Counted from the stretch's first letter, positions 32,066-42,074 are shown. The stretch is DNA of 64,000 nucleotides from Peptostreptococcaceae bacterium pGA-8 (GCA_900112915.1 FONK01000003.1:108080-172079); one strand, 5' to 3'. Program-made: numbers and translations. The notes: generated from the letters alone by a model not told the origin.

Positions 32066-32908
32066 GTGACCGAGAAGGGTGAGCGAACAAAAAGTATAGC
32101 GATTTTCTCTTTTCTCATCTTCCTTGCGTGGATGTGCCGCTTTCCCATGTTTCATGTTTCTGTGATTCCGTACATCGGCGCATTTTGCGGGCTTTTGCGT
32201 CCGCTGATTTACATGGGGATTTGTGCGGCGTGGGGCGTTTCCGTATCTCAAAAAATCATCAATCGACCGCTTCGAAGATATCTTGAGCTAATGGCTGCAT
32301 GCTGCATCCTATGGCTTTTTTTCCGCACCGTGAAATACGAGCTTACCTACACAGGGAGCATCCAAAGTCTCATACTGCCCTACTGCTATTATCTGCCCTT
32401 TATTCTGATGCCGACCTTTGCGTTTCTTGCTTCGCTGCATTCCAGAAAAGGCGAGTACTATAAAATTCCGGAGATAGTCAGCATTCCCATTGTCATGGTC
32501 TCCTCAGCGCTCATTTTATTTGTCTTTACCGGTCCGCTGCACAGGCCGTTTTGGACAAGCATCGGCGAGCCGTATTCCCACGGTCCCAGATATTTTGTCG
32601 TGATGGGGTGGATTGCGCTTCTTATGCTTATGACAATGGTTACCGTCTTCGTCCGTGCCAAGGTTCCGAAAAAGCCACAGGCCTCGCTTCTGCCGCTTCT
32701 TGTGCTGCTTGTCATAGGCATATATGTGATTTTAGTGTTTTTCTTTCCGAAAACGTGGGAATTTGTCTCAAACGACTACACAAGCTTTTTCTGCATGGCT
32801 TTTGTCGGGCTGATGCAGGCGTGTATCGCATCGGGGATGATTCCCTCCAACAGGGGCTACGCAAAAATCTTTGCAAGCTACGGACAGGGAAGTGTACATT
32901 ATGGATGA
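32066..32908 (+). CDS. Membrane sensor part of a split sensor protein (histidine-kinase 7TM-type)
   Basis: 280 residues from GTG, chosen because AAGGAGGG lies 7 bases upstream; earlier in-frame codons have no site. About seven membrane spans, like the N-terminal 7TM region of Firmicute sensor kinases. It ends SGMIPSNRGYAKIFA and then an unrelated tail of ten residues. In related proteins this motif runs on into a cytosolic domain, which here continues in the next frame. So the gene is probably one half of a frameshifted gene. The base composition is richer in G and C than the surrounding genome. Confidence 0.7.
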   Translation: MTEKGERTKSIAIFSFLIFLAWMCRFPMFHVSVIPYIGAFCGLLRPLIYMGICAAWGVSVSQKIINRPLRRYLELMAACCILWLFFRTVKYELTYTGSIQSLILPYCYYLPFILMPTFAFLASLHSRKGEYYKIPEIVSIPIVMVSSALILFVFTGPLHRPFWTSIGEPYSHGPRYFVVMGWIALLMLMTMVTVFVRAKVPKKPQASLLPLLVLLVIGIYVILVFFFPKTWEFVSNDYTSFFCMAFVGLMQACIASGMIPSNRGYAKIFASYGQGSVHYG

Positions 32909-33719
32909 CGGCTGGAACATTCGCTACTCTTCGGGCGGCGAGATGCCGCGAGATACTCAGCTTCTCAAAAAAACGGGAGCCAGCGATCTTCAAACAGACG
33001 AGCATACACTCTTAAAGGGCTGTCGTATCCATCCAGGTCATGTGGTCTGGGCGGAGGATATTTCCGCCCTTGCATCGGTTCTTGCCGAGCTGGAACAAAA
33101 CAGGGATGAGCTTTCTCGCAAAAACGAGCTGGAGACGGAAATGCGCAAAACGGAGCTTGCCCTGTCAAGAGCGCAGGAGAAAAACCGTCTTTACGATGTG
33201 TCTTGGCGGGCTACGGCAAAGCAGAACAAACTGCTGCATAAAACCCTTGGCGCATATTTTGGCGAGCCGGACGAGAGCCGAAGGAAGGAGCTTCTTGCCA
33301 CAGCCGCTGTGCTGGGCGCATATATCAAGAGAAAGGGAAATCTCATCTTCGCAGGAGACAGCGGAAGTGTGACGGCGCAGGAGCTTAAGCTTTGTTTTAA
33401 CGAATCTCTCGGAAATGCGGAGCTTTTAAAAGCTGACTGCTACATGGATTATGAGCTTTCGGAGGGAACGGTGCTGCCAACAAAGAGCGCCATGTGCCTT
33501 TACGACAGCTACGAAGCCGCTATAGAAGCTGCTCTGCCGGATATCAGCTTTGTATTTTTGCGCATCAGAGATGAGGGCGAAAACATCACCGCAATTTACA
33601 GCATCGTTTCAACGCAAGACTTGTCCGCCGCCCCTTTCCCTAAAGAGGTAAATGTTTCAAAGGACGAGGACACGTGGATCGTTTCCCTGTCCGGCCCGAA
33701 GGGAGGCGGAAGGCTATGA
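32871..33719 (+). CDS. Cytosolic part of the split sensor protein
   Basis: 282 codons from an in-frame TTG (ATG at 32901 is the alternative, with a poor ribosome site). It begins LQATDREVYIMDDGWNIRYSS, the continuation expected after the membrane part in related sensors, and then has a long coiled coil (about 65-125) with RAQEKNRLYD, and an alpha/beta domain near 140-280. No histidine-kinase ATPase domain is present; that lies in the next gene. Overlaps the membrane part by 38 bases in another frame. Either coupled translation or, more likely, a deletion near 32870 broke one gene. Confidence 0.65.
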   Translation: MQATDREVYIMDDGWNIRYSSGGEMPRDTQLLKKTGASDLQTDEHTLLKGCRIHPGHVVWAEDISALASVLAELEQNRDELSRKNELETEMRKTELALSRAQEKNRLYDVSWRATAKQNKLLHKTLGAYFGEPDESRRKELLATAAVLGAYIKRKGNLIFAGDSGSVTAQELKLCFNESLGNAELLKADCYMDYELSEGTVLPTKSAMCLYDSYEAAIEAALPDISFVFLRIRDEGENITAIYSIVSTQDLSAAPFPKEVNVSKDEDTWIVSLSGPKGGGRL

Positions 33720-34996
33720 CACTGTTTTATGAATGCAGCTACCCGATGCGCTTTTCTTATATGCTGTTTCTTATGGTTACCATACTGATGTTGGTAGTTC
33801 TGCTGTGGAAGCTTATTCTTGGCAGGCACAGCAAAGGCGGCATCATCGCCGGCGCTGCTGTATTGATTCTTACCATCGGCTTATATTCGGTGCTTTTGGA
33901 CGACCACATCGTGCCGCAGGATGCCGTAAACTGGCAGGGGCACAAGGCGCCGCTGCCGATGGCTGTGCTCTGGCTCATCACCGCCGGAATCTTTCTTATA
34001 AGCGTATACGCCATCCTGCTTTGTCGTGAGAGAGAGAAAAGGATGGTGACGGAAAGCAGCATCAAGGAAGCGATGGATGAAATTCCCATGAGGCTTTGCT
34101 ACTTTAGGCAAAATGGCGTATCCATGCTGCTCAATCGGCGTATGGCGGAAATCTCGGAGATAATATGCGGCAAAGTGCTGATGACATATGACGAGCTTTC
34201 GGATATGCTTAATGGAAGATCGGATTGGAAGGAAGCTGAGGATATTTATCGCTTGCCGGACGGCTCTTTCTGCCGCTATGCAGAGGAGAAAATAGCCACA
34301 GCGGACGGTGAGCGGTTTCGAGCTGCCTACTTCTACGATGTAACGGAGCTTGTTCGCCGCAAGAAGGAGCTGGAGACTCAAAACGAAGAGCTGAGGCGGA
34401 TGTCTGCTCAAAACAGGCGTCTTCGGGAGAATGTAGGTCAGCTTGCCAAAGAGGAAGAAATCCTCTTCTTTAAAACAAAATGGCATGACACGATGGGTGA
34501 GGGCTTAACGGCAATACGCAGAAGATTACTGTCCTCTCTGACGGAGAAGGAAACGGACGATGCACTCAGAAGCTGGAGCAATGCCGTTTCCGTAATACAG
34601 AGAGACAACGACAGCTCGAATCAGCGGCGCGATGCGGCGGGAGATCTCTTCCGTGACGCAGGTGCGTTAAATATCACGCTCCATATAAGCGGTGTATTAC
34701 CTGCGAAAAAGGAAACCGAGCAGGTGTTCATTCTTGCCATACGAAACTGCCTGTTAAACGCCGCAATGCACGCAGACGCAACGGAGCTGTATGCGGATAT
34801 TACCGAGGCGGAGGAGGGGGATGTGCTATCCGTGACGAACAACGGCAAACCGCCTGCGGGTGAGATTATACCGCGGGGCGGGCTTATCAATGTTATGGTT
34901 TATGCCGAGCGCATGGGCGGCAGAACGGAGATTAAATCTATTCCCTGCTTTGAACTGACTGTGACCCTACCGAGAAAGGAGGCTGACAAGAGATGA
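33716..34996 (+). CDS. Sensor histidine kinase
   Basis: 426 residues from the ATG that overlaps the preceding stop (ATGA). Two to three N-terminal membrane spans, a small sensory region, a coiled coil (KKELETQNEELRRMSAQNR), a HisKA-like segment KWHDTMGEGLTAIRRRLL with the likely phosphorylated histidine, and an HATPase domain with N-box NCLLNAAMHADA and G-box GGLINV. No obvious frame damage. Partner of the next gene, a LuxR/NarL-type regulator. The signal is unknown. Confidence 0.85.
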   Translation: MTLFYECSYPMRFSYMLFLMVTILMLVVLLWKLILGRHSKGGIIAGAAVLILTIGLYSVLLDDHIVPQDAVNWQGHKAPLPMAVLWLITAGIFLISVYAILLCREREKRMVTESSIKEAMDEIPMRLCYFRQNGVSMLLNRRMAEISEIICGKVLMTYDELSDMLNGRSDWKEAEDIYRLPDGSFCRYAEEKIATADGERFRAAYFYDVTELVRRKKELETQNEELRRMSAQNRRLRENVGQLAKEEEILFFKTKWHDTMGEGLTAIRRRLLSSLTEKETDDALRSWSNAVSVIQRDNDSSNQRRDAAGDLFRDAGALNITLHISGVLPAKKETEQVFILAIRNCLLNAAMHADATELYADITEAEEGDVLSVTNNGKPPAGEIIPRGGLINVMVYAERMGGRTEIKSIPCFELTVTLPRKEADKR

Positions 34997-35637
34997 TTAA
35001 GGTGATTGTAGTGGAGAATCAGCGTATCCACCGTGAATATATAGAAAATTTGCTCCTGCACAGCGGACGTTATGAGTTACTTCAATCCGTTACGGCGGCA
35101 GACATAGCTGTTCAGCTTCTGCGCAGGGCATCTGCCGAGCTTGTTTTGATGGACATTGTCGTAAACGGCTCTTTGGACGGCGTAGAGGCTGCGGCACAAA
35201 TCAGGCAGCTCAGACCTGATATCAAGATTATTATCGTCACATCCATGCTGGATGCGGACTGCCTTGCCAGAGCAAAGGAAGCGGGAGTGGACAGCATGTG
35301 GTACAAGGATGCATCCGAAGAGTCTCTGATGGATGTGATAGACCGCACCATGGCGAGAGAACACATCTTTCCGGCTAATTCTCCTACTGTACACGTGGGC
35401 TACATCCAAAGCGACGAGTTTACCGTAGCGGAGAAGGATATATTACGCGAGCTTTTGAACGGACTAAGCAGCAGGCAGATTTACGATAAGCTTAAGCTCA
35501 GCGCCAGGACGGTTGACTGGCATGTGAAAAACCTGCTGGAAAAGACAGGTCTTCCAAACCGTACGGCACTGGCGATACAGGCTGCGCGGGGCAATCTCTT
35601 TTTAATCAAGGAAGAAACAGATAGGGAAATAAAATAA
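34993..35637 (+). CDS. LuxR/NarL-type response regulator
   Basis: 214 residues. Receiver domain with phosphoacceptor aspartate in LVLMDIVVNG and conserved VTSM and K (YKDAS) positions; C-terminal LuxR-type helix-turn-helix with LLNGLSSRQIYDKLKLSARTVDWHVKNLLEK. Overlaps the kinase by 4 bases. Likely controls the surface-protein gene downstream (inference). Confidence 0.9.
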   Translation: MIKVIVVENQRIHREYIENLLLHSGRYELLQSVTAADIAVQLLRRASAELVLMDIVVNGSLDGVEAAAQIRQLRPDIKIIIVTSMLDADCLARAKEAGVDSMWYKDASEESLMDVIDRTMAREHIFPANSPTVHVGYIQSDEFTVAEKDILRELLNGLSSRQIYDKLKLSARTVDWHVKNLLEKTGLPNRTALAIQAARGNLFLIKEETDREIK

Positions 35638-35656
35638 ATAGAAAAAAGAGTTCAAA

Positions 35657-35687
35657 AACTTGATATCGAAAAAATCGACATCAAGTT
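35657..35687 (+). terminator. Hairpin after the response regulator
   Basis: AACTTGAT and TCGA arms pair with TCGA and ATCAAGTT around AAAAA. No T run follows; a processing or weak termination site. Confidence 0.4.
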
Positions 35688-35761
35688 GAGGCGGTCGTAT
35701 TTCATAGCCCCGGAAACACAATAATTTATACAAGGCGGTAGAAGTAAAATCTATCGTCTGT

Positions 35762-35890
35762 TTTTATTTGGAGAAAGGTAGAGGAAGTAATATAACGTGT
35801 AATCCCTATGCCTTTACAGAACAGGGAATATACATGCTTATTCAATTATGCTTCTATAAGCATATCACCGCTCCTTTTTACGAATAATTT
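35762..35890 (+). pseudogene. Remnant of an ORF6N-type phage antirepressor
   Basis: An in-frame fragment reads EKGRGSN.TCNPYAFTEQGIYML, which I recognise as the conserved core of ORF6N-domain proteins (usually PYAFTEQG). It has no start codon or the rest of the domain. The 514-bp gap 35638-36151 otherwise holds hairpins (for example CCCGT/ACGGG at 36017-36036) and no gene. Confidence 0.5.
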
Positions 35891-36151
35891 ATATAGGTCA
35901 CCACACTTTTTATTCCGCATTTCAATTATCATCTTGATTGAAATGTGACTTAGAAATAAGAATACAATATTTTTTGCCTGAAGGAAAAAATACAAAATAC
36001 GGAAATTTTTTAAAAAAACCCGTATTTTTACGGGGTACAAAGAATATTTACTTTGATATGATTAGCATGAAAATATAAAAATATTCCCATGTAAGATTTG
36101 AAATTTCAACTTTTACATCAATTTCAGAGGATGGGAGGTGAGATATGTGCA

Positions 36152-36535
36152 ATGCGCAGAGTTGTAATAGATATGCAAAGCTTTCTGTTTGCGGATGCGG
36201 CGGCGAAAGCCCTAAGGCGGTTTGATCCCGATTACGAGGTTTACCCTTCGGAAAAACCTGCGCAGACCCTTGATTTGTGCTTCGGTGCGAACGCAAACGT
36301 GCTTGTGATGGAGGTTACGGAGTATACACCGTGGACTCTTGCAGAGAGACTGAAAATTTTAGAGAAGCTGAAATCGAAGCTTCCAGAATGCAGGATTGTA
36401 TTCGTTGTGGACGAAAACACAAGCAAAAGCCTGGCAGACAAGGTGAGGCAGGCGAAAAAGGATGGGCTGATCGACCAGTTCCTTTACGGCTCTGTCTCAA
36501 GCGACTATCTCGCCGCATCCATTGATGCGGTGTAG
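36152..36535 (+). CDS. Receiver-like protein lacking the phosphoacceptor
   Basis: 127 residues from the ATG 10 bases after GGAGGTGAG. Beta-alpha pattern of a CheY-like receiver: VVIDMQSF, VLVMEVTEYTP, RIVFVVDENTS and DQFLYGSVSSDYL. At the position of the phosphorylated aspartate there is glutamate (VLVMEV). No output domain. Inference: a pseudo-receiver that binds a partner, perhaps the kinase/regulator pair upstream. A fixed glutamate could mimic the active state. Confidence 0.6.
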   Translation: MRRVVIDMQSFLFADAAAKALRRFDPDYEVYPSEKPAQTLDLCFGANANVLVMEVTEYTPWTLAERLKILEKLKSKLPECRIVFVVDENTSKSLADKVRQAKKDGLIDQFLYGSVSSDYLAASIDAV

Positions 36536-36578
36536 AAAAGGAAAATGAATTTTTATTAAGGAAGGAGGTTTTCTTGTT

Positions 36579-38981
36579 ATGAAAACAAAAAAATGGGGGC
36601 GCGTGATGGCAGCCTTATTGTCGCTTATCATGTGCCTGTCGATGGTGCCGATGACGGCGTTCGCCTATATGGAAGGCGATATTCCCGGGACGACAGGAAC
36701 GGGAGCGTCCACAGATATCCCTGTCGTCTGCGATACCTTTGCGGAGTTCAAGGCCGCTATGGAGAATACAGAGATTAGCTTTGTGAAATTGACCGGGACA
36801 GGGGGAGAGGAAATGCTCGATATGCATGACTCTCTTACTGCGGCTATATCCCAAACTACAGCTAAAACGCTAATTGTGAATGGAACAAATACCTTTACTT
36901 CACCATTGAATAGTTTTAACGATTGTCTTATATGGTCGAGAGCTGATCTTAAAATACAGGGAACGGGAACATTGAAATATAAACATGGAAATTCCAGTGG
37001 CTCTGGTGCAGTTGTACATAAAACTGGCGGAAGTTTGATCATTAACCAAGGAATAAGACTTGTGGGATATGGTAACGGAGTTAGTTTTGGGCGGGCATTA
37101 TGCTTAGAGGGTGGCAATACTACTATTCGCGGCGGTTCGTTCTTTGGATACAGTGCGATGAATGTAACAGGTAATGATATAGATGCCGTATTGGTTGACG
37201 ATGGTGCTACATTAACAGTGGAAGATGGTGATTTTTCATCTTCATTACACAGCAGTGTTACCGATCCATTAGTGGAAGCGTATGGTCTTTATGTTGCGAA
37301 TGGGAGCACTGTAATTCTAAAAGGCGGCACATACAAGGGAATTAGATCAAAATCGTATCTTTCCACACTTCTGGATACAGATTGTTCATATAGAAAGAAT
37401 GATGGCAGTATCTTTGATGGTGCAGCGGTATATAAGACATCAGAGCAATTAACGGTTTTCGGAATACCAATCATCAATGCAATACCTGATCAAACAGCAG
37501 CGGTCGGAGAAGATATATATATTCCGTGGCCGGACGGTGCAGAACGCTATGAATTGTATCAATCGGGTATAGCAACTCCGATTTACCAGAACACCAAAAC
37601 AGGCTCTCCGGAAGGGATGAAGATTCCTGCAGAGAATGATGCCTCTACAACAAGCTATTATTTCCGTGTTTACTTCCCGGGAGCAGACCAATGGCTCAAC
37701 AGCAATTACTTTTCCGTGACACGGAAATACACAGAAATCAGCGCCGTGAACCTGACCAATTCTGCACCGGAGGTGGGCAAGACGCCAAATGATATGACCT
37801 ACAGTGCGGACAGTGGTCTTGCGGCAGGCGGATATTGGTTCTTCCCGCAGGCTAACGCCCAAGGCGGCTCCATGGCAGCAACCGATACCTTTGAAGACGG
37901 CAAGACATATTCGGCGGCATATCGCTTCACGATTCCGAGTACAGCGGGCAAGGTCTTTGCACCTACAGTGACAGCGACAGCCTAAAACGGAACCGTATAT
38001 CAGGTGAATCGCGTAGATGACACTACCATTGAAGTCAGGGTGAATTTTGATCCAATCGGATCGGGTGTAACCACTTACTCTGTCAGCATTGTTACACCTA
38101 TTGCTAACGGAACGGTTACAGCAAGTCCGAACAGCGGTATTTCTGCCGGAGATCTGGTTACACTGATCGTTACACCGGATCCGGGCTATGTTCTGGAATC
38201 CATAATCGTCAAAGATGATGAGACAAACCTTGTCACCATGGAAACGGTGAACACCTTCAGGATGCCTGCATCGAATGTAAGTGTTGATGCAACCTTCAAG
38301 GAAGCTCCGATTTCCTCTCATACTGTAACCTTTAACACAAACGGCGGCTCCGTTGTTCCTGAGCAGACCGTTGCAGACGGTGCGACGGTCACCAAACTGG
38401 ATGATCCTACTAAAGACGGATATACCTTTGATGGCTGGTATCAGGATGCGACCTTTGCAGCAGCTTTTGACTTTGACACACCAATCACGACGGATGTGAC
38501 GCTGTATGCGAAATGGAAAGATAACGGCGGCGGAATCGTAATACCTGTAACCTATGTGACAGTTACAGGCGGAAACGGTACATGGACAAAGAACAGCGGT
38601 CTGAACTACGAACTGACAGTCAAGCGCAGCGTGGACGACAGCACCTGTTTCAGTCATTTTGTAGGTATTTTGATGGACGGCGCAGTCCTTACACCGGGAA
38701 CTGACTATGACGCCAAGGCGGGAAGTACCGTTATCAGGCTGAAAGCCTCTGCCCTGCAAAAGCTCAGTGCCGGCAGCCATACCCTAACCGTAAACTTCGA
38801 TGACGGCAGAGCGGATACCACACTGACCGTCAAGGCTGCTACGGCAGCGGCAGACAAAGACACCACGCCGAAGACCGGAGACAATAACCTAATCGGTATG
38901 TGGTTTGCTCTGATGCTGCTCTCACTTGCAGGTACATGCGGTACCGTTGTGCTTGGCAGAAAGAGAAGAAACGAAAAATAA
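36579..38981 (+). pseudogene. Cell-wall-anchored surface protein interrupted by an in-frame TAA
   Basis: One reading frame of 801 codons with a single TAA at 37983-37985. Signal peptide (LSLIMCLSMVPMTAFA, cleavage near 29), a right-handed beta-helix-like region (about 55-270, repeats with GGS and GGT turns), immunoglobulin-like beta domains, an InlB/Flg_new-type repeat (FNTNGGSV...YTFDGWY...LYAKW), an X2-like domain, and a sortase signal TPKTG followed by a membrane span and the basic tail RKRRNEK. Reading on through the stop gives family-like sequence (NGTVYQV) without frame change. Without read-through, the first 468 residues would be secreted but not anchored. GGAGG precedes the ATG by 11 bases. 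Confidence 0.75.
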
Positions 38982-39027
38982 AAAGTGAATCACACAGCAT
39001 AACGAAAATAATAACCAGATGGTACTG

Positions 39028-39067
39028 AAATCCCTCTATGACGATGATGAGTCGTCGGGGGGATTTT
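39028..39067 (+). terminator. Terminator after the surface protein
   Basis: AAATCCC and GACGA pair with TCGTC and GGGATTT, ending in T residues. Confidence 0.7.
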
Positions 39068-39215
39068 GCTATCTTCTAAACTTTCTCTCCGGCACTTATC
39101 CGAGAGTTCATTGTCAGCAGCTTACCCCAAAAACTTGATGCTGTCAAAAAATCGTATTTGATGGAAAAATCAATTGAATTGTGATAAAATTTAATAAATA
39201 AAAACTCAGAAAGGT

Positions 39216-40460
39216 ATGGTTAAGGTGAGAGAGAAATTTCAGAGCAGATATTTTAAGTTGGGGCTGACAATATTCCTGTCCGGAGTCGGGCTTATACTTT
39301 TTTATGGATTTGTAACTAATTATGAAAAATTTATTGGAGTTTTTCAGTTCTTAGGAAATGTTTTATTCCCGTTTATTCTGGGCTTTGTTATTGCGTATTT
39401 GCTATGCCCTATATATAACTTCACTGTGCGAAAGACTTACCACTGGACAGCCGGAGGCTTTAAATCCGGAAGCGGTGCTTTGAAATTCTCCAGATTTGTA
39501 GCGACCATAGTGTCAATTGGATTTTTTGTGATAATCATCGGCGGCTTGCTGTGGATGGTATTGCCGGAGCTTATAAAAAGCGTATTCGGCATCGTGGAAA
39601 CAACGCCGGGGCGAATATCGGAGCTTATTGCGGCTACTCAGGATGCAATTGAGAACAGCAAGTATGAATTCCTTTCCAACAGCTTGAGAAAGACCCTCGG
39701 AAATGTTCAGGGCTATCTGGTTGAGTGGAGCAAGGGAGGTCTGATGGAATCCCTGGGAATGTACATACAGAGAATAACAGAGGGAGTTTGGTTCACCTTC
39801 AAGACTGTAATTAATCTTTTGGTTGCAATTATAGTTGCCGTATACCTTTTAAACGGAAAAGAGCTGTTTAGAGCGCAGATTAAGAAGCTGATTATGGCAA
39901 CTCTCAAGAAAGAGGATTCTGACGCCCTTATGGAATTTGCCACTTTTACCGATAAGACCTTCGGCGGCTTTATTAACGGAAAAATAATCGACTCATTTAT
40001 AATAGGAGTATTGTGCTTCATTCTGATGACCTTGATAGGTCTTCCTTATGCAATTTTGATTAGTGCAATTGTGGGTATAACCAATATAATACCTTTCTTC
40101 GGACCGTTTATAGGAGCTATACCGTCTATTATAATTTTGCTGACGGTTAACCCGATGGATGCACTGTATTTTGCCATTATGATTTTGGGACTTCAGCAGC
40201 TGGACGGAAATGTAATAGGACCTAAGATTTTAGGCGGGACCATCGGGCTTCCAAGCTTTTGGGTGATGTTTGCCATTGTTGTGGGCGGCGGACTCTTCGG
40301 CTTCCTTGGAATGGTTCTTGGAGTTCCGGTTTTCGCTGTAATCTATTACTACTTCAGAAAATTCGTGGACAAAAAACTTATGAAGAAAAATATGCCCCTA
40401 CCTACATCTGAATATGTAGATTTTAATAAGTATGACATTAACAGAAAGGATGTACAATGA
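39216..40460 (+). CDS. AI-2E/PerM-family membrane protein
   Basis: 414 residues with about eight membrane spans, large amphipathic linker around 80-160, and the family blocks GVLCFILMTLIGLPYA and NIIPFFGPFIGAIPS. PerM/AI-2E family members include sodium/proton antiporters and quorum signal exporters; the substrate cannot be told. An in-frame GTG nine bases later is an alternative start with a slightly better ribosome site. The last codons overlap the start of murB by 4 bases, so it heads the murB operon. Confidence 0.85.
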   Translation: MVKVREKFQSRYFKLGLTIFLSGVGLILFYGFVTNYEKFIGVFQFLGNVLFPFILGFVIAYLLCPIYNFTVRKTYHWTAGGFKSGSGALKFSRFVATIVSIGFFVIIIGGLLWMVLPELIKSVFGIVETTPGRISELIAATQDAIENSKYEFLSNSLRKTLGNVQGYLVEWSKGGLMESLGMYIQRITEGVWFTFKTVINLLVAIIVAVYLLNGKELFRAQIKKLIMATLKKEDSDALMEFATFTDKTFGGFINGKIIDSFIIGVLCFILMTLIGLPYAILISAIVGITNIIPFFGPFIGAIPSIIILLTVNPMDALYFAIMILGLQQLDGNVIGPKILGGTIGLPSFWVMFAIVVGGGLFGFLGMVLGVPVFAVIYYYFRKFVDKKLMKKNMPLPTSEYVDFNKYDINRKDVQ

Positions 40461-41323
40461 AGATTATAGAGCCTGCAGAAATGAAAGATTTCACCTCATT
40501 TAAGGTAGGTGGAAAGGCGGAAAAGCTGGTCATTTGTGATTGTGAAGAGGATTTAGCCACTGTCCTTAACATTCTTGCTGTGGAAAAGAGAGATTTCATT
40601 TTAATCGGCAACGGAAGCAACACCCTGTTTACTGACGAAGGCTATAAGGGTACGGTAGTGAAGCTGGGCGACTTTTTTGCACAGATGAAATGTGAAGGGA
40701 GCAAAATAATTGCAGGAGCTTCCGCTCTGATGTCTAAGGTTTCCGGATTTGCCATAGAAAATCGGCTGACCGGATTTGAGTTTGCAAGCGGAATTCCCGG
40801 CAGCTTAGGCGGGGCGATTTTTATGAATGCCGGTGCCTATGGCGGGCAGATGGAGGATATAGTAGAATCTGTCAGAGTAATTTCCAAGGATGGTGAAAGC
40901 TTTAGGACAATATATAAGGATGAACTGGATTTTGGATATAGGCACAGCGTAATTCAGGACACCGGAGAGGTTGCCGTTGAAATTACCCTGGGGCTTGAAA
41001 AGGGAAAAAGAGAGGAAATAGAAGAAAGGGTAGCGGAGCTTACAGAGAAGAGAAACTCCAAACAGCCGTTGGCATATCCCAGCTGTGGGAGCTTCTTTAA
41101 ACGCCCTGAGGGATATTTTGCCGGAAAGCTCATTGAGGATGCGGGTCTTAGAGGTGTATCCGTAGGGGGTGCTCAGGTTTCAGAGAAGCACTGCGGATTC
41201 TTGATTAATAAGGGAGATGCTACGGCGAAAGATGTACTGGCATTGAAGAAATTAGTTCAGGATACCGTATACGAAAAATTCGGCGTTAGGCTGGAGCCTG
41301 AAGTTAGGATTATCGGTGAATAG
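40457..41323 (+). CDS. murB: UDP-N-acetylenolpyruvoylglucosamine reductase
   Basis: 288 residues. FAD/NADPH enzyme making UDP-N-acetylmuramate for peptidoglycan. FAD-binding GNGSNTL, GIPGSLGGAIFMNAGAYGG and the catalytic PSCGSFFKRP are present, with the last glutamate in PEVRIIGE. ATGA overlap with the preceding gene; the PHP gene begins directly at its stop. Confidence 0.95.
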   Translation: MKIIEPAEMKDFTSFKVGGKAEKLVICDCEEDLATVLNILAVEKRDFILIGNGSNTLFTDEGYKGTVVKLGDFFAQMKCEGSKIIAGASALMSKVSGFAIENRLTGFEFASGIPGSLGGAIFMNAGAYGGQMEDIVESVRVISKDGESFRTIYKDELDFGYRHSVIQDTGEVAVEITLGLEKGKREEIEERVAELTEKRNSKQPLAYPSCGSFFKRPEGYFAGKLIEDAGLRGVSVGGAQVSEKHCGFLINKGDATAKDVLALKKLVQDTVYEKFGVRLEPEVRIIGE

Positions 41324-42073
41324 ATGAGAAACAAATACTTATTGGAAAATTACAGGCTTAAGTGGGATTATCATACCCATACTGTCTATTCCCATGGAAA
41401 GGGAACCATAGAGGATAATGTAAAGGCGGCTGTTGATAAAGGTCTTTCCGCCATTGCCATATCGGATCATGGTCCGGGGCATTTGACCTACGGAATAAAA
41501 CGCTCAGCAGTAGCTCAAATGAGAGCGGATATCGAGGCCTTAAAACCTAAATATCCTGAAATTGATATATTTCTAAGCGTTGAGGCCAATATTGTCAACC
41601 ACGGAAACTATCTGGATGTGACGAAAGAAGAGTTTGGGCAGTATGATTTCGTCAATGCCGGATATCATTTTGGCATCCCCGGAGGTTATATGGTTCGCAA
41701 TTGGCTTTATAGTCATGGTATAAAAACTCAAGGCTCTGCAAAGAGGCTGATGGTTAAGAATACGGATATGACCGTAAAGGCGTTGTATGAAAATAAGATT
41801 AAAATTTTAACTCATCCGGGAGACAAGGGTCCCTTTGACCTGGGTGAAATAGCTAAGGCTTGTGAAGATACGGGAACTCTTATGGAAATAAATTTTTGGC
41901 ACCATCATCTCAATGTAGAGGAGATTGCTTTTTGTGCCGAGTATGATGTGCGCTTTGTAATCAGCAGCGATGCCCATCATCCAAGCAGAGTCGGGAATTA
42001 TGAGGAGAGTCTCTTGGCAGCCATAGAGGCGGGATTGCCTATTTCCAGAATTGTCAATATAGAAGGAGCTTAA
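41324..42073 (+). CDS. PHP-domain phosphoesterase
   Basis: 249 residues. Metal ligands HTHTVYSHGKG near the start, DHG at about 49, an H in THPGDKG, and SSDAHHPSRVG. The family hydrolyses phosphate esters, for example histidinol phosphate or nucleotides; the substrate is unknown. Usual neighbour of murB and rapZ in Clostridia. Confidence 0.9.
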   Translation: MRNKYLLENYRLKWDYHTHTVYSHGKGTIEDNVKAAVDKGLSAIAISDHGPGHLTYGIKRSAVAQMRADIEALKPKYPEIDIFLSVEANIVNHGNYLDVTKEEFGQYDFVNAGYHFGIPGGYMVRNWLYSHGIKTQGSAKRLMVKNTDMTVKALYENKIKILTHPGDKGPFDLGEIAKACEDTGTLMEINFWHHHLNVEEIAFCAEYDVRFVISSDAHHPSRVGNYEESLLAAIEAGLPISRIVNIEGA

Positions 42074-42074
42074 A

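Noticed and set aside
35846..36040. 64-codon minus-strand frame in the gap after the response regulator
   Set aside because: AT-rich, no ribosome site, overlaps the ORF6N remnant; not supported as a gene.
37449..38780. 443-codon open frame on the minus strand
   Set aside because: Antisense to the surface protein, with an implausible Cys/Arg-rich composition and no ribosome site; a shadow frame.
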